Positions 6,791-17,500 of a stretch of DNA of 21,578 nt are shown piece by piece. Numbering within the stretch: position 1 is the stretch's first letter; the number at the start of each line of letters is the position of its first letter. Source of the stretch: CAZJQD01 sp964548165 [NCBI: uncultured bacterium] (GTDB taxonomy: Bacteria; UBA8481); assembly GCA_964548165.1 (NCBI GenBank), contig CAZJQD010000024.1:36481-58058 (forward strand), in the 5' to 3' direction. Both the position numbers and the translations under genes were made by a program. The notes beneath the pieces were generated by a model. It made no database searches. It was not told the origin of the DNA and saw nothing but the letters and a program-made list of their open reading frames with translations.

Positions 6791-6853
6791 CACCGGCGGT
6801 GTTGATGAGGTTCGGCACGACGGCCGTGGACGGATCCGCCTGAAGGCGCCGCT
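6633..6853 (-). pseudogene. Remnant of a hybrid histidine kinase receiver domain (3' end)
   Basis: Read on the minus strand, codons from 6853 down to about 6677 encode RRLQADPSTAVV followed by PNLINTAGVTGDTQTRCRAS and VREVLTKAVDLDFLAWILLE. This matches residues 691-750 of the hybrid kinase at 8612-10906. Over the 42-residue core I count 34 identities, about 81%. An in-frame TAG sits immediately before the first homologous codon, and no start or upstream domain remains. The copy has lost key features: the conserved Lys-Pro is Lys-Ala, and ITAD is NTAG. The frame continues to a TGA at 6633-6635 without further similarity. It lies 7 nt beyond the HDOD stop, in the same orientation as the kinase operon. 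Confidence 0.85.
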
Positions 6854-6859
6854 AATCCT

Positions 6860-8602
6860 CTAGCGTTCCACTGCCCGCTTCCCGGTCGCCGGCGGCCCAC
6901 CGGCGGTACCCTCTCCATCCATCAGCGCCAGGAGCCGTTCGATCGCGAGGCCGAATTCGTTCTCGTGAAAGGGCTTCTCGATGTAGACGGTGCCGCGAAC
7001 AGGAAACCCGGCCCTCTCCTTGACCTTCTCGTCGCGGGGAAGCTCGCCTCGCGGCAGGAGAACGAGCAGGGGCAGGCGTCCGGCCGGCAGGTACGGGATC
7101 GAGACTCGGAAGGACTCGAGCGAGACGAACTCGGCCGCCGCGATCATGCCGCGATCGGCGGACGCGAACGACGTGATCGAGTCCAGGCGCCGCGTCTCGA
7201 AGTGCGCGCGCTCGAGAAGGTGGCAGAGAGGGCTGATGGAGAGGCTGGATTCCTCGTACACCAGGACGGTCGCCGCGGCCTCGCCCGGCTTGCGCCGCGA
7301 TGGGACGGGGAGATCCGCGCCGATGAACTCGAGGAGATCGTCCAGCCTCTGCCGGATCAACGACTCGAAGGACGCATCGATAGCCTGTAGATATTTCAGG
7401 TCATAGACGTGTTCCTGGCGGGGATACGTGACGAACCGATCGCCGGATCGCCCGATGCCGAGAAGGCGCGTGATCCAGGCTCCGGCCCAGACAACCTCCG
7501 CGAGCTTCCGAAGGACGGGATCCTTGATGGAACGGCTCGCGGCGAGGCTCTCGTGGCCGGCCACGATCGAGACCAGGTGAGCGGGAAACGACCAGCGCTC
7601 GAGAATCTCCCGACCGATCTCCTGGTGGTCGATCCCGAAGACGCGCGTCTCGGCCTCGCACAGCGAGATGTGATAGCGCTCGGAGATCGAGAGAGCCCGC
7701 GCGAAGTCCTCCGGAAAGTTCTCGTCGAGGACGATCCGGCCCATGTCGTGCAGAAGACCCGCAACGAAGGCATCGTCCGGATCGACGTCGCCGGAGATCT
7801 CGGCGAGGGCCTGCGCGACGACGGCGGTCGCGAGGCACGAGATCCAGAACTGCACGCGGTCGAACGCGAGTGTCTTCGATTCGCGGGGGAAGAGGTCGAT
7901 GACGCTGAGCCCGAGGACCAGGGCGCGTACCTCGCGAAATCCAATCCGGGCCACAGCGTCCAGGATGCGGCCGATCTTGCGCGTCGAGCTGTAAAAGGCC
8001 GAATTGGCCCTCTTGAGGACGACGGCGGAGACCTTGGGATCGCTCTCGATCACCTTCTCGAGATCCTTCGCGCTAGAATCCGAATCGACCGTGATGTTGA
8101 GCACCTTCTCGACGACATACGGGACGGCGCTCAGGTTTTGCACGCGGGCCAGCTTGCCGCGCGTCTCCTCCGCCGTGCGGTTCTTGACCTCGTCCTCGCG
8201 GTCGAGCGTCACCTGGGCGCCGGGCCGGAGGCACTCGTTGAGGCGATCCACGAGCGAGGGAATGGTCAGGGGCCAGACGAGGATCCTGTCCGCCCCGGCC
8301 CGATGGGCCTGCACGACCCGCGGGGCCGTGATGACGGAGGCGTGCCAGAAGATCCCGACGGACGGGCGGGGAAAGAGGCGGCGCAAGGTGGCAATGACGT
8401 TGAGGGAGTCGTAGCGGCCGACCCGCTCGTCCACGATGATGACCCTGGGCTTGTTCTGCTGGACGACGCGAACGCCGGACGAGGGGTCCACCGCGACGAG
8501 GACCGTGAAACCAAGCTCGCCAAGCTTCTGCTCGAGCAGGCGACCCAGCTTCTCCTCCTCGCCAATGTAACAGACGAGGAACTCGGGGGACGGCGCGTTC
8601 AT
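6860..8602 (-). CDS. HDOD-domain signalling protein flanked by two receiver-like domains
   Basis: A 580-residue cytoplasmic protein. Residues about 7-130 form a receiver-like fold with D58 in VIIVDER at the phosphorylation position. The conserved Lys is replaced: RILVWPL instead of a Lys-Pro. An HDOD domain spans about 145-350 (SAVPYVVEKVL, ESDPKVSAVVLKRANSAFY, VAGLLHDMGRIVL). HDOD domains are non-enzymatic or weakly characterised relatives of HD phosphohydrolases used in signalling. Residues about 438-560 form a second receiver-like fold beginning VLVYEES. It lacks an obvious phospho-acceptor Asp but keeps IEKPF. The ATG is 9 nt after the kinase stop, so this is the likely downstream partner of that kinase. 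The double receiver, with one clearly non-phosphorylatable copy, is unusual. Confidence 0.85.
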   Translation of the reverse strand: MNAPSPEFLVCYIGEEEKLGRLLEQKLGELGFTVLVAVDPSSGVRVVQQNKPRVIIVDERVGRYDSLNVIATLRRLFPRPSVGIFWHASVITAPRVVQAHRAGADRILVWPLTIPSLVDRLNECLRPGAQVTLDREDEVKNRTAEETRGKLARVQNLSAVPYVVEKVLNITVDSDSSAKDLEKVIESDPKVSAVVLKRANSAFYSSTRKIGRILDAVARIGFREVRALVLGLSVIDLFPRESKTLAFDRVQFWISCLATAVVAQALAEISGDVDPDDAFVAGLLHDMGRIVLDENFPEDFARALSISERYHISLCEAETRVFGIDHQEIGREILERWSFPAHLVSIVAGHESLAASRSIKDPVLRKLAEVVWAGAWITRLLGIGRSGDRFVTYPRQEHVYDLKYLQAIDASFESLIRQRLDDLLEFIGADLPVPSRRKPGEAAATVLVYEESSLSISPLCHLLERAHFETRRLDSITSFASADRGMIAAAEFVSLESFRVSIPYLPAGRLPLLVLLPRGELPRDEKVKERAGFPVRGTVYIEKPFHENEFGLAIERLLALMDGEGTAGGPPATGKRAVER

Positions 8603-8611
8603 GCGCCCAGT

Positions 8612-10906
<2,295 letters not shown>

Positions 10907-11008
10907 CCTCGGCCTCCGAACTCAGACGGGACCGCGGCGGATGAGCAGATCGGGGAAACCCCCGCGGAACCCTGGGGCTACCGCCGGCGAAGAAGCTCCG
11001 CCGTCCTG

Positions 11009-11596
11009 CTACTGTCCGTCGTCCTCCTCGGTCAACTTCACGAGGAAATCGATGAGCGCGTTGAGCTGGTCGGGCTTCGAGAACACCTTGGTGCCGCCGG
11101 CGGCCAGGAATGCATCGACCAGGTCCCGCTCGGAAGCATACCCGGTGTAGGCGAGGATGTGGACGGGTTGTGTTCCCGGCTGTCCCTTGATCATCCTGCA
11201 GACCTCGACGCCGTTCACCTGGGGCATCTTGAGGTCGAGGATGAGGACGGCCGGCTTCTGGGTGGCCACGAGGACACCCGCCTCGAAGCTGTTTGCCGTC
11301 GCCGCGAAGGGAACGCCCGGGAGACTGATGGCGCACCGCCCCTTCAAGAGCTCGATATTGGCGGGATCGTCGTCGACGATCACCACGCCGCCCGTGGCCG
11401 GCTCGACCGGAGCAGCCTTCTCCATGAAGGGCAGGCCGCGCTCGCTGGCGAATCGCCGCAACTCCTCGAGCTCGACGCGGCGATGATTGCCGATCGTGCG
11501 GTAAGCTTTCATGAGGCCAGCATCAATCCATCGACGCACGGAACTCTCACTGACTCCCAACAGCTCCGCCGCTTCCGTCGGACTGACCAGGTTCAT
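11009..11596 (-). CDS. HTH-REC DNA-binding response regulator with inverted domain order
   Basis: A 195-residue protein. Residues 4-54 form a MerR/excisionase-type winged helix (SPTEAAELLGVSESSVRRWI followed by GNHRRVELEELRRF). Residues about 70-190 form a receiver domain with D75-D76-D77, phospho-acceptor D121 in LILDLKMP and K174. Most response regulators place the receiver first; here DNA binding is N-terminal. ATG 11596 is chosen because AAGGAG lies 10-11 nt upstream and the HTH starts immediately; a longer frame to 11671 reads through the leader. The gene is followed after 102 nt by the hybrid kinase, its probable partner. The AT-rich upstream region with three copies of a motif suggests autoregulation. 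Confidence 0.88.
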   Translation of the reverse strand: MNLVSPTEAAELLGVSESSVRRWIDAGLMKAYRTIGNHRRVELEELRRFASERGLPFMEKAAPVEPATGGVVIVDDDPANIELLKGRCAISLPGVPFAATANSFEAGVLVATQKPAVLILDLKMPQVNGVEVCRMIKGQPGTQPVHILAYTGYASERDLVDAFLAAGGTKVFSKPDQLNALIDFLVKLTEEDDGQ

Positions 11597-11625
11597 GGTC
11601 GCTCTCTCCTTTTCCCCGCATTTTT

Positions 11626-11640
11626 TCGCCCGCCGGGCGA
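11626..11640 (-). other. Leader hairpin of the HTH-REC gene
   Basis: TCGCCC at 11626-11631 and GGGCGA at 11635-11640 form a 6-bp stem with a 3-nt loop. On the minus strand the stem is followed by an A-run and then the ribosome-binding site. The polarity is wrong for an intrinsic terminator. It could be a 5'-UTR stability element. Confidence 0.3.
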
Positions 11641-11643
11641 GCT

Positions 11644-11695
11644 TGTACCCAGGTTGAGTGAACGGACGCACACAGACACAGTACGAACCTGTACA
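11644..11695. repeat. Imperfect inverted repeat TGTACCCAGGTT / AACCTGTACA
   Basis: TGTACCCAGGTT (11644-11655) is the inverse of AACCTGTACA (11686-11695), with two extra bases in the left arm and 30 nt between. The nearby GGTTGAGTG and CACTCACC are also inverted with one mismatch. It lies about 50-100 nt upstream of the HTH-REC start and is a candidate regulator-binding region. Confidence 0.35.
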
Positions 11696-11702
11696 CTCAC
11701 CC

Positions 11703-11760
11703 GACAGTTTAGATTATTCATACACCATTGAAAATCAAGACATTTTAGACAGTTTTAATC
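11703..11760 (-). promoter_or_regulatory. AT-rich control region with three TCTAAA(C/A)TGTC motifs
   Basis: On the minus strand TCTAAACTGTC (11713-11703), TCTAAAATGTC (11749-11739) and TTAAAACTGTC (11758-11748) are near copies of one 11-bp motif in the same orientation. The 3' two overlap. This is the most AT-rich stretch in the window and lies upstream of the HTH-REC gene, transcribed leftward. A weak promoter, TTGATT with a 16-nt spacer and TAATCT, can be drawn through it. Likely operator and promoter for the signalling operon; the exact promoter is not certain. Confidence 0.45.
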
Positions 11761-11775
11761 GCTTCGCGGCAGGGG

Positions 11776-11979
11776 TCACGCCAGGTAGGCCAGGTACTCC
11801 ACGCTGAGCGGCGAGACGGTGGGTCGCTTCACCCCCACGTTGTAATAGATGGAGAGCACACTGTGAATCACGTCTCCGCGACGCACGCGCTGGCGCAACC
11901 ACGACTCGGATTGCTCCATGGTATGAAAGGGGCCGGCCAGTTCCGCGTCCGTTCCCACGACGAGCAGGTATTCCTTCAT
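11776..11979 (-). CDS. Small hypothetical protein (67 aa) downstream of the EAL gene
   Basis: A 67-residue soluble protein, not recognised. It contains a hydrophobic start (YLLVVGT), an amphipathic helix MEQSESWLRQRVRRGDVIHS and a Tyr-rich C-terminus. The ATG is 10 nt beyond the TAG of the EAL gene, so the two should be co-transcribed. The ribosome-binding site (GGA, 8 nt away) is weak, consistent with coupling. Coding status is supported mainly by position and reasonable composition. It may modulate the phosphodiesterase, but this is inference. Confidence 0.55.
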   Translation of the reverse strand: MKEYLLVVGTDAELAGPFHTMEQSESWLRQRVRRGDVIHSVLSIYYNVGVKRPTVSPLSVEYLAYLA

Positions 11980-11989
11980 GAGCCGAATC

Positions 11990-13246
11990 CTACGGCGTGC
12001 AGATGTCCACGCACACTATATAGAGCGCGTCATCCACGGAGTTCTGAAACGCCAGCGCCATGGTTATGCACAAGCGGCCCGTCGCCAGCGAGATGTAGGG
12101 TTCCGTGACCTGCAGGCCTCCCCCGTTCGCCGAACGCACGTAATAGTCCTTCAAGGAATGATCGGCACCCGCATCGGCCGGCATGAAGAGCGGGTGCTCG
12201 CGATCCTCGCGCCCCCCGCGGCTGATGGTACGCGAGAGTTGAACACCGTCCGCCGCGAGGACGTAGGCGGCGTCGATCAGGTCGCTTCGCTTCACGTGAC
12301 TCTCCAGCATCTCATCGAAGCGCGCCGGGCGTATTCCCGCGCACGCCTCCTTCAGGCACGACACCACCGCCTTTCCCTGCTGGAAGCGCGCGCGCTCCGA
12401 GACCGCCAGCTCGGTCTTCTGCTCGCGATACAGCATCCCCGCCGCCTCGAGGTGAGCGGGAAACTCATCGGTGGGATTCGGGCACGGACGGGCCAGGTGG
12501 TAGCCCTGGAGGTAATCGGCGCCCAGGAGCGATGCGGCCACGGTCTCCTCGATCCGCTCCACGCCCTCGGCCACCACGAGCGCGCCGATTCGCCGGCCAA
12601 GCTGGACGATGGAACGCACGACCTCCTGCCGGTGATAGTCCGTGTCGATGCCGCTGACGAGCGCGCGATCGATCTTGAGAAGATCGGGCTTCACGAGAGC
12701 GACACGGTGAAGATTCGAATGCCCGTCGCCGACATCATCGAGCGCGATGAGAAAACCGGCCGCCCTCTGCCTCGCGACGAACCTCGCCAGGAGCGCGGCA
12801 TCGGGCACCCTCGACTCCACGATCTCAAGGACGATGCGACGGGGAGACAGGCCGGCGTCGCGGGCCATGTCCGCCAGGTCGCCGGGCGCGGACGCGGTAT
12901 CGGGTAGCGCCATATCGAGGTTGAGAAAGAGCAACGGTCGCCGGATGCCCGCTCCCCATTTCTGAAAAGAGGTCATGGCCGATCGACGACAGTCCTGTTC
13001 CACTTCCACCGTCCGCCCGGTCTCCGCCGCCCGGGCAAACAACTCGGCCGCCGTCATCAGTTCGCCGGCGCGCGTCCGCCCACGCGCCAGGGCCTCCATG
13101 CCCACGACGACCTTTTGACGCAGGCTGACGATCGGCTGGTAATGCATCTCGACGGCAAAGGGCGCGGCAGATGCCGCCGCCTCCCGATCCGTCCTCGACC
13201 CAGGCTCCCCCTCTGCCCACGCCGCTATAAAGCGCTCGTCATGCAC
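11990..13246 (-). CDS. EAL-domain c-di-GMP phosphodiesterase with C-terminal sensor-like domain
   Basis: A 418-residue protein. The EAL domain (about 30-265) should hydrolyse cyclic di-GMP to pGpG. Catalytic positions are present: E51 in GMEALAR, N109 in FLNLD, E141 in LEIVES, D170-D171 in ALDDVGDG (DDFG in most members), K191 in LLKID, E227 in VVAEGVE and Q247 in LQGYH. Residues about 295-418 resemble a PDC/Cache- or YkuI_C-like sensor fold: DLIDAAYVLAADGVQLS, HSLKDYYVRSA, EPYISLATGRLCITMALAF. No membrane segment or signal peptide is visible, so the sensor is probably cytoplasmic. A near-consensus sigma-54 promoter ends 22 nt upstream of the ATG. The 67-aa gene follows. Confidence 0.9.
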   Translation of the reverse strand: MHDERFIAAWAEGEPGSRTDREAAASAAPFAVEMHYQPIVSLRQKVVVGMEALARGRTRAGELMTAAELFARAAETGRTVEVEQDCRRSAMTSFQKWGAGIRRPLLFLNLDMALPDTASAPGDLADMARDAGLSPRRIVLEIVESRVPDAALLARFVARQRAAGFLIALDDVGDGHSNLHRVALVKPDLLKIDRALVSGIDTDYHRQEVVRSIVQLGRRIGALVVAEGVERIEETVAASLLGADYLQGYHLARPCPNPTDEFPAHLEAAGMLYREQKTELAVSERARFQQGKAVVSCLKEACAGIRPARFDEMLESHVKRSDLIDAAYVLAADGVQLSRTISRGGREDREHPLFMPADAGADHSLKDYYVRSANGGGLQVTEPYISLATGRLCITMALAFQNSVDDALYIVCVDICTP

Positions 13247-13267
13247 AGAGATTCCACGAAGAGTTAT

Positions 13268-13283
13268 CGCAAGGCCCGTGCCA
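13268..13283 (-). promoter_or_regulatory. Sigma-54 (RpoN) promoter for the EAL gene
   Basis: On the minus strand TGGCACG (13283-13277), GGCC and TTGCG (13272-13268) match the RpoN consensus TGGCACR-N4-TTGCW except for the last base. The invariant GG and GC are separated by exactly 10 nt. The expected start is near 13257, giving an 11-nt leader to ATG 13246. A small inverted repeat, GTTGT/ACAAC (13288-13292 and 13303-13307), lies just upstream. The rest of the 120-nt intergenic region has only a 6-bp inverted repeat, TCGATC/GATCGA (13342-13364), next to the preceding gene's stop. Confidence 0.7.
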
Positions 13284-13366
13284 CGCTGTTGTCATGCGAG
13301 TTACAACGTCATTGCCGACGGTTCTCGCTCACGTTTCACCATCGATCCGGTCCCGATTGATCGAGG

Positions 13367-14515
13367 TCATGGGGTAAGGCGGGAACGCAGGTGCGCGAGG
13401 CGCGGATGATCGGGAGCGCCCAGGAGGCCCTTCTCCAGCGCTCGCCAAGCCGCCTCGGTATCGCCTCCCGCAACAAGACATTCTGCCAGGATGGCGTATC
13501 GATCCCCCAAATCGTCCTTCATATCCAGCGAGCCGTGGACGCCGACGCATCGTGGCGCCTTCAGCCGCGCGATGGATCGCCGGTACTCGAGACCACGCAC
13601 CGGTTCGGCAAGGCATCCCGCGTGATCGTAGACATCCTTCCACTGCATGAGGACATGGGTGCCGACCTCGTGGGCGATCACTTGAGCCAGAGCCTGGATG
13701 CGCTCGGAATCCGTGAGTGCGCCGTCACGGAGGCTGGCAACCAGGGGTTCCTCCGAGAAGAGGGGAAAGGTCGAGACGATCACCTGGGAGAATGACGGGA
13801 GCGCGAAGCCGTTGAGCAGGCCACCGCGCACCAGGGAATGCACCGGGGCCGTCCTGAGATTGTCGTCGATGAGCGGCGTGTTGGTGATCAGAAGATGGTC
13901 CCGCACGTCCTCCGGTTCGATCATGCTGAGCGCGGATTCCCAGTAGCCGTAACTGTTGCGTTGCCAATGCGTGGGATCGAGGAGAGGGCGGCCGCCGAGC
14001 TCAAGGCCTTCCAGGGCGGCGAGCTTCTCCGCGTAGATCCGGAAGATGAGGCCGGCATTCTCCCGGGGGTTCCCCAGGCGAGCCTGGTATTCGCTCGGCA
14101 AACCGCCGCGAACGGCGGAGGTTGCAAATCGCTCCATCTCCGGCCCCACGCTGATCTGAGCGAGAAACCGGGCCACGGAATCGTTCTGTCCGAACGCATA
14201 CCGGAAATTCAGCCAGTACGGCGGGATTTTGCCTCTGCCCATGAGCCGGGACTGGTAGGAATCGACGTCCTGCGTCGCCCCGATCGCAAAGTGGACGCGC
14301 CGGCCGTACCACCGCTCGATCAGGCTCTCGGCAAGCGCCACGGACGACGCGATGACCTGCCGCTCCGGCATTGCCAACCTCGTATCGGTCAGGAGAACGA
14401 CGTTGTAACGGACCAGCTCGGCGGACTTCTCGGCCACGGGCGTTTCGCCCCGTCCGCAGGAGGCGCCTAGAGCAAGGAAGAGAAGAAGAACGAGACGGGA
14501 ACGAAGCCGCGTCAC
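13367..14515 (-). CDS. Exported HExxH putative metallopeptidase (possible lipoprotein)
   Basis: A 382-residue protein. The N-terminus MTRLRSRLVLLLFLALGASC is a signal peptide. C20 could be lipidated, but the lipobox (G-A-S-C) lacks the usual Leu at -3. A zinc-type motif HEVGTH (H282, E283, H287) sits in a helix. H298 and C301 follow at spacings unlike the metzincin third ligand, and C323 and H327 lie further on. Residues about 350-378 resemble a single TPR-like helix pair. No family is recognised beyond the motif. The GTG start abuts the TAG of the RND permease with no gap, so it is the last gene of the efflux operon. Proteolytic activity is an inference from the motif alone. Confidence 0.65.
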   Translation of the reverse strand: MTRLRSRLVLLLFLALGASCGRGETPVAEKSAELVRYNVVLLTDTRLAMPERQVIASSVALAESLIERWYGRRVHFAIGATQDVDSYQSRLMGRGKIPPYWLNFRYAFGQNDSVARFLAQISVGPEMERFATSAVRGGLPSEYQARLGNPRENAGLIFRIYAEKLAALEGLELGGRPLLDPTHWQRNSYGYWESALSMIEPEDVRDHLLITNTPLIDDNLRTAPVHSLVRGGLLNGFALPSFSQVIVSTFPLFSEEPLVASLRDGALTDSERIQALAQVIAHEVGTHVLMQWKDVYDHAGCLAEPVRGLEYRRSIARLKAPRCVGVHGSLDMKDDLGDRYAILAECLVAGGDTEAAWRALEKGLLGAPDHPRLAHLRSRLTP

Positions 14516-17500
14516 CTACTCCGTGCCCGCGACTCTCACCGGACCACTCGTTGCGGCGCGCCCCTTGCGCCTCCAGTAGCGCCAGCCGTCCGCCAGGCCG
14601 ACCGCCACGGCGGCCAGGAGCATGACGGCAACCAACGTGACCGCCGCCGCGCCCATCGCCTCCGTGCGATTGTCCCGCGCGAAGTCGGCGATGGCGCCGG
14701 CCACGACCGCCAACGCGCCCGCCACGATGACGGCGCGTCGGAAGAAGTTCACGCGGCCCCGGGCCCAACCGATCACGTCCTCGACCACCGTGTAGACGAC
14801 GGGGATGACGAGAAGCGTCAGCGGCGTCGAGGTGAACATGCCGCCCACGACCGCGGCTCCCATCGACGCCCTCGTCTCGCCGCCCTCGCTGTAGGCCGCG
14901 AGCACGGGCACCATGCCGATGATCGTAGTCGCCGCCGTCATGAGCACCGGCCTGAGCCTCACGGGCCCAGCCTGCAGCACGGCCTCGCTCCGGGTCATCC
15001 CGCCTTCGCGCAGAAGGTTGGCGTAGTCCACGAGCAGGATGCCGTTCTTCGTCACGATACCGACGAGCATGACGATGCCGATGAAGGAGAAGACGTCGAG
15101 CGAGAGCCCGCCGACGGCCAGCGCGGCGAAGACGCCCGTGATCGCCAGGGGCACCGTCATCATGATCGTGAACGGGTGGACGAAGGACTCGAACTGGGCC
15201 GCCAGCAGGAGGTAAATGACCAGCAGCGAAAGAATGAGTGCCTGCATCAGGTACTGGAAGGCCTGCTTGAACGTCTTGGAGGATCCGGCGATCTCGGCCG
15301 TGTAGAGCCCGTCCTGCGGCAGGACGTCCCTCAGCATCGCCTCCAATTCCGCGATGGCCTCGCCCAGGGGCTTGCCGGAGAGGTTCGCGAAGAGCGAGGC
15401 CGCGCGCTGGCGGTTGTAGCGGTTGATGATGTTCGGCCCCACGCCCTCCTCGACCGTGACGACGTTGGAGAGCTCGACGATCCGTCCGTCGCGGGCGCGC
15501 ACCAGGATCCGCCCGATGTCCGACGGCTCGCGGTTCGTGGCGCGATCCGCTCGCACCCGGATGAAGTAGCGATCGCCGCCTTCCTTCAGATACGCGACGT
15601 CACTACCGCCCATCATCATGTTGATCGCGTCGGTGATCTCGGCCGCCGACACCCCGAGAAGCTCGGCGCGATCGCGGTCGATGCGGACCCTGGCCTCGGG
15701 CTTTTCCAGGTCGAGGTTGGCGTCGACGTCGGCAAAGCCGCCGGACTTGCGCAGGCGCTCCACGATCGTATTCGCCAATATGGCCAGTTGCTCGAGATCG
15801 GGCCCCTTCATGACGTACTGCACGTCCGTCTGGCGCTGTCCGCCGCCGATGGGCGTGATGCGATCGACGAAGATGATGAGGCCCGCGACCGTGGCCAGCT
15901 CCTTGCGCAGAGCCGTCATCACGTCGTCCTGTGACCGCTCCCGCGCGTGCCGCTCCGTCATGTTGATGAACGCCAGGCCGATGTTGGGCTGGGGCGCGCC
16001 ACCGCCGCCGAAACCGGTCGCCACGAACGCGCCGGCAACCTCGGGTTGCGCAAGCACCTTCTCCTCGACCATCCGCGTCAACCGATCCGTCGCCTCCAGG
16101 CTCGTTCCCAGCGGTGCCTCCCACCGGATGATGAAGCGTCCCTCGTCCGCGGGCCGCGCGAACTCCTTGGAGACGAGAGGCGACGCCGCCAGCGCCGCGC
16201 CAAGACCGAAGAAGAGCACCGCTCCCGTGAGCACGAGCCCGCGGTGACCGAGCGCCCACCGGAGGAGGACCCGGTAACGGCGCTCCATCGCCTCGTACAT
16301 CGGCTCGAACGGCTCGCGGAGGAGCCCGAAGCCGATGAGCGAGGCGGCCACGAGCGCCACGGACTGCCACTCGCCGAGAAAGCGCCAGATGATGCCGCAG
16401 ATGACGGCCGTCACCGCCGTCAAGAGGGCCCAGAATTGGAGCCGGGGCATGCGCCGCCGCTCGTCGCCGCGCGCCAGCAGACGTGCCGAGAGCATGGGCG
16501 TGAGGGTCAGGGCGATGATGAGGCTGACGAAGAGGGCGAAGGAGACGGTCAGGCCGAACTGGAAGAAGAAGCGGCCGATGATGCCCTTCATGTAGGCAAT
16601 CGGGAGGAAGACGGCGACGACGGAGAGCGTCGAGACGATGATGGCGAACCCGATCTCGCCCATCGCGGCCCGCGCCGCGTCGAACGGCTTCATGCCCTCC
16701 TCGAGATGCCGGTAGATGTTCTCGATCACCACGATCGCGTCGTCGACGACCATGCCCACCGAGAGGGAGAGCGCGAGCATGGTGAGGTTGTTCATCGTGA
16801 ATCCACCCGCGCTCATCAGGGCGAAGGTCGAGATGAGCGAGGTCGGGATGGCCAGCGCGGTGATGACGGTGGCGCGCGCCGAGCGCAGGAAGAGGTAGAT
16901 GACCAGGATGGTCAGGAGCGCGCCGAAGACGACGTCGAACTGGACGCCCGCGATCGAGCTCTTGATGAAGCGCGCCGAGTCGAACGCGATCTGCAGCTTC
17001 ACGCCCGGCGGCGCCCCGGCCTCCAACTGCGGCAGGAACTCCTTGATCCGCTCCACGACCTGGACCGTGTTGGACCCCGACTGCTTCCGGATCCCCATGC
17101 CGACGGTGGAGACGCCGTTGAAGCGCGCGATGGACTGCGCGTCCGCCAGGTCGGCCTCGACGCGCGCGACATCCCGGAGGCGCACCGGCGCCTCGCCGCC
17201 CCGGAGGATGAGCGAGCCCAGGTCCTCGGCGTCCTCGAACTCGCCGAAGACCCGGATCGCCACGTCCCGCTCCGTCCCCTCCGCCCGCCCCGCCGGCCGC
17301 TCGACGTGCTGGGCCCGGATCGTGGCGGCGACATCGAGCGGACCAAGCCCGCGCCCGGCCAGGGCCTCGGGATCGAGCCAGACGCGGTAGGCGCGGTTCC
17401 GGAAGGCGCCGAGGACGATGGCACCGACGCCGGGAACCTGCTGGAGCCGATCCTGGGCGACCTGGTCCACCCACCGCGCCATCGTCCAGTAATCGCCCTC

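Noticed and set aside
11621-11640. Stem with adjacent run of six T, looking like an intrinsic terminator
   Set aside because: The T-run precedes the stem on the plus strand and becomes an A-run after it on the minus strand, so the polarity is wrong in both directions.
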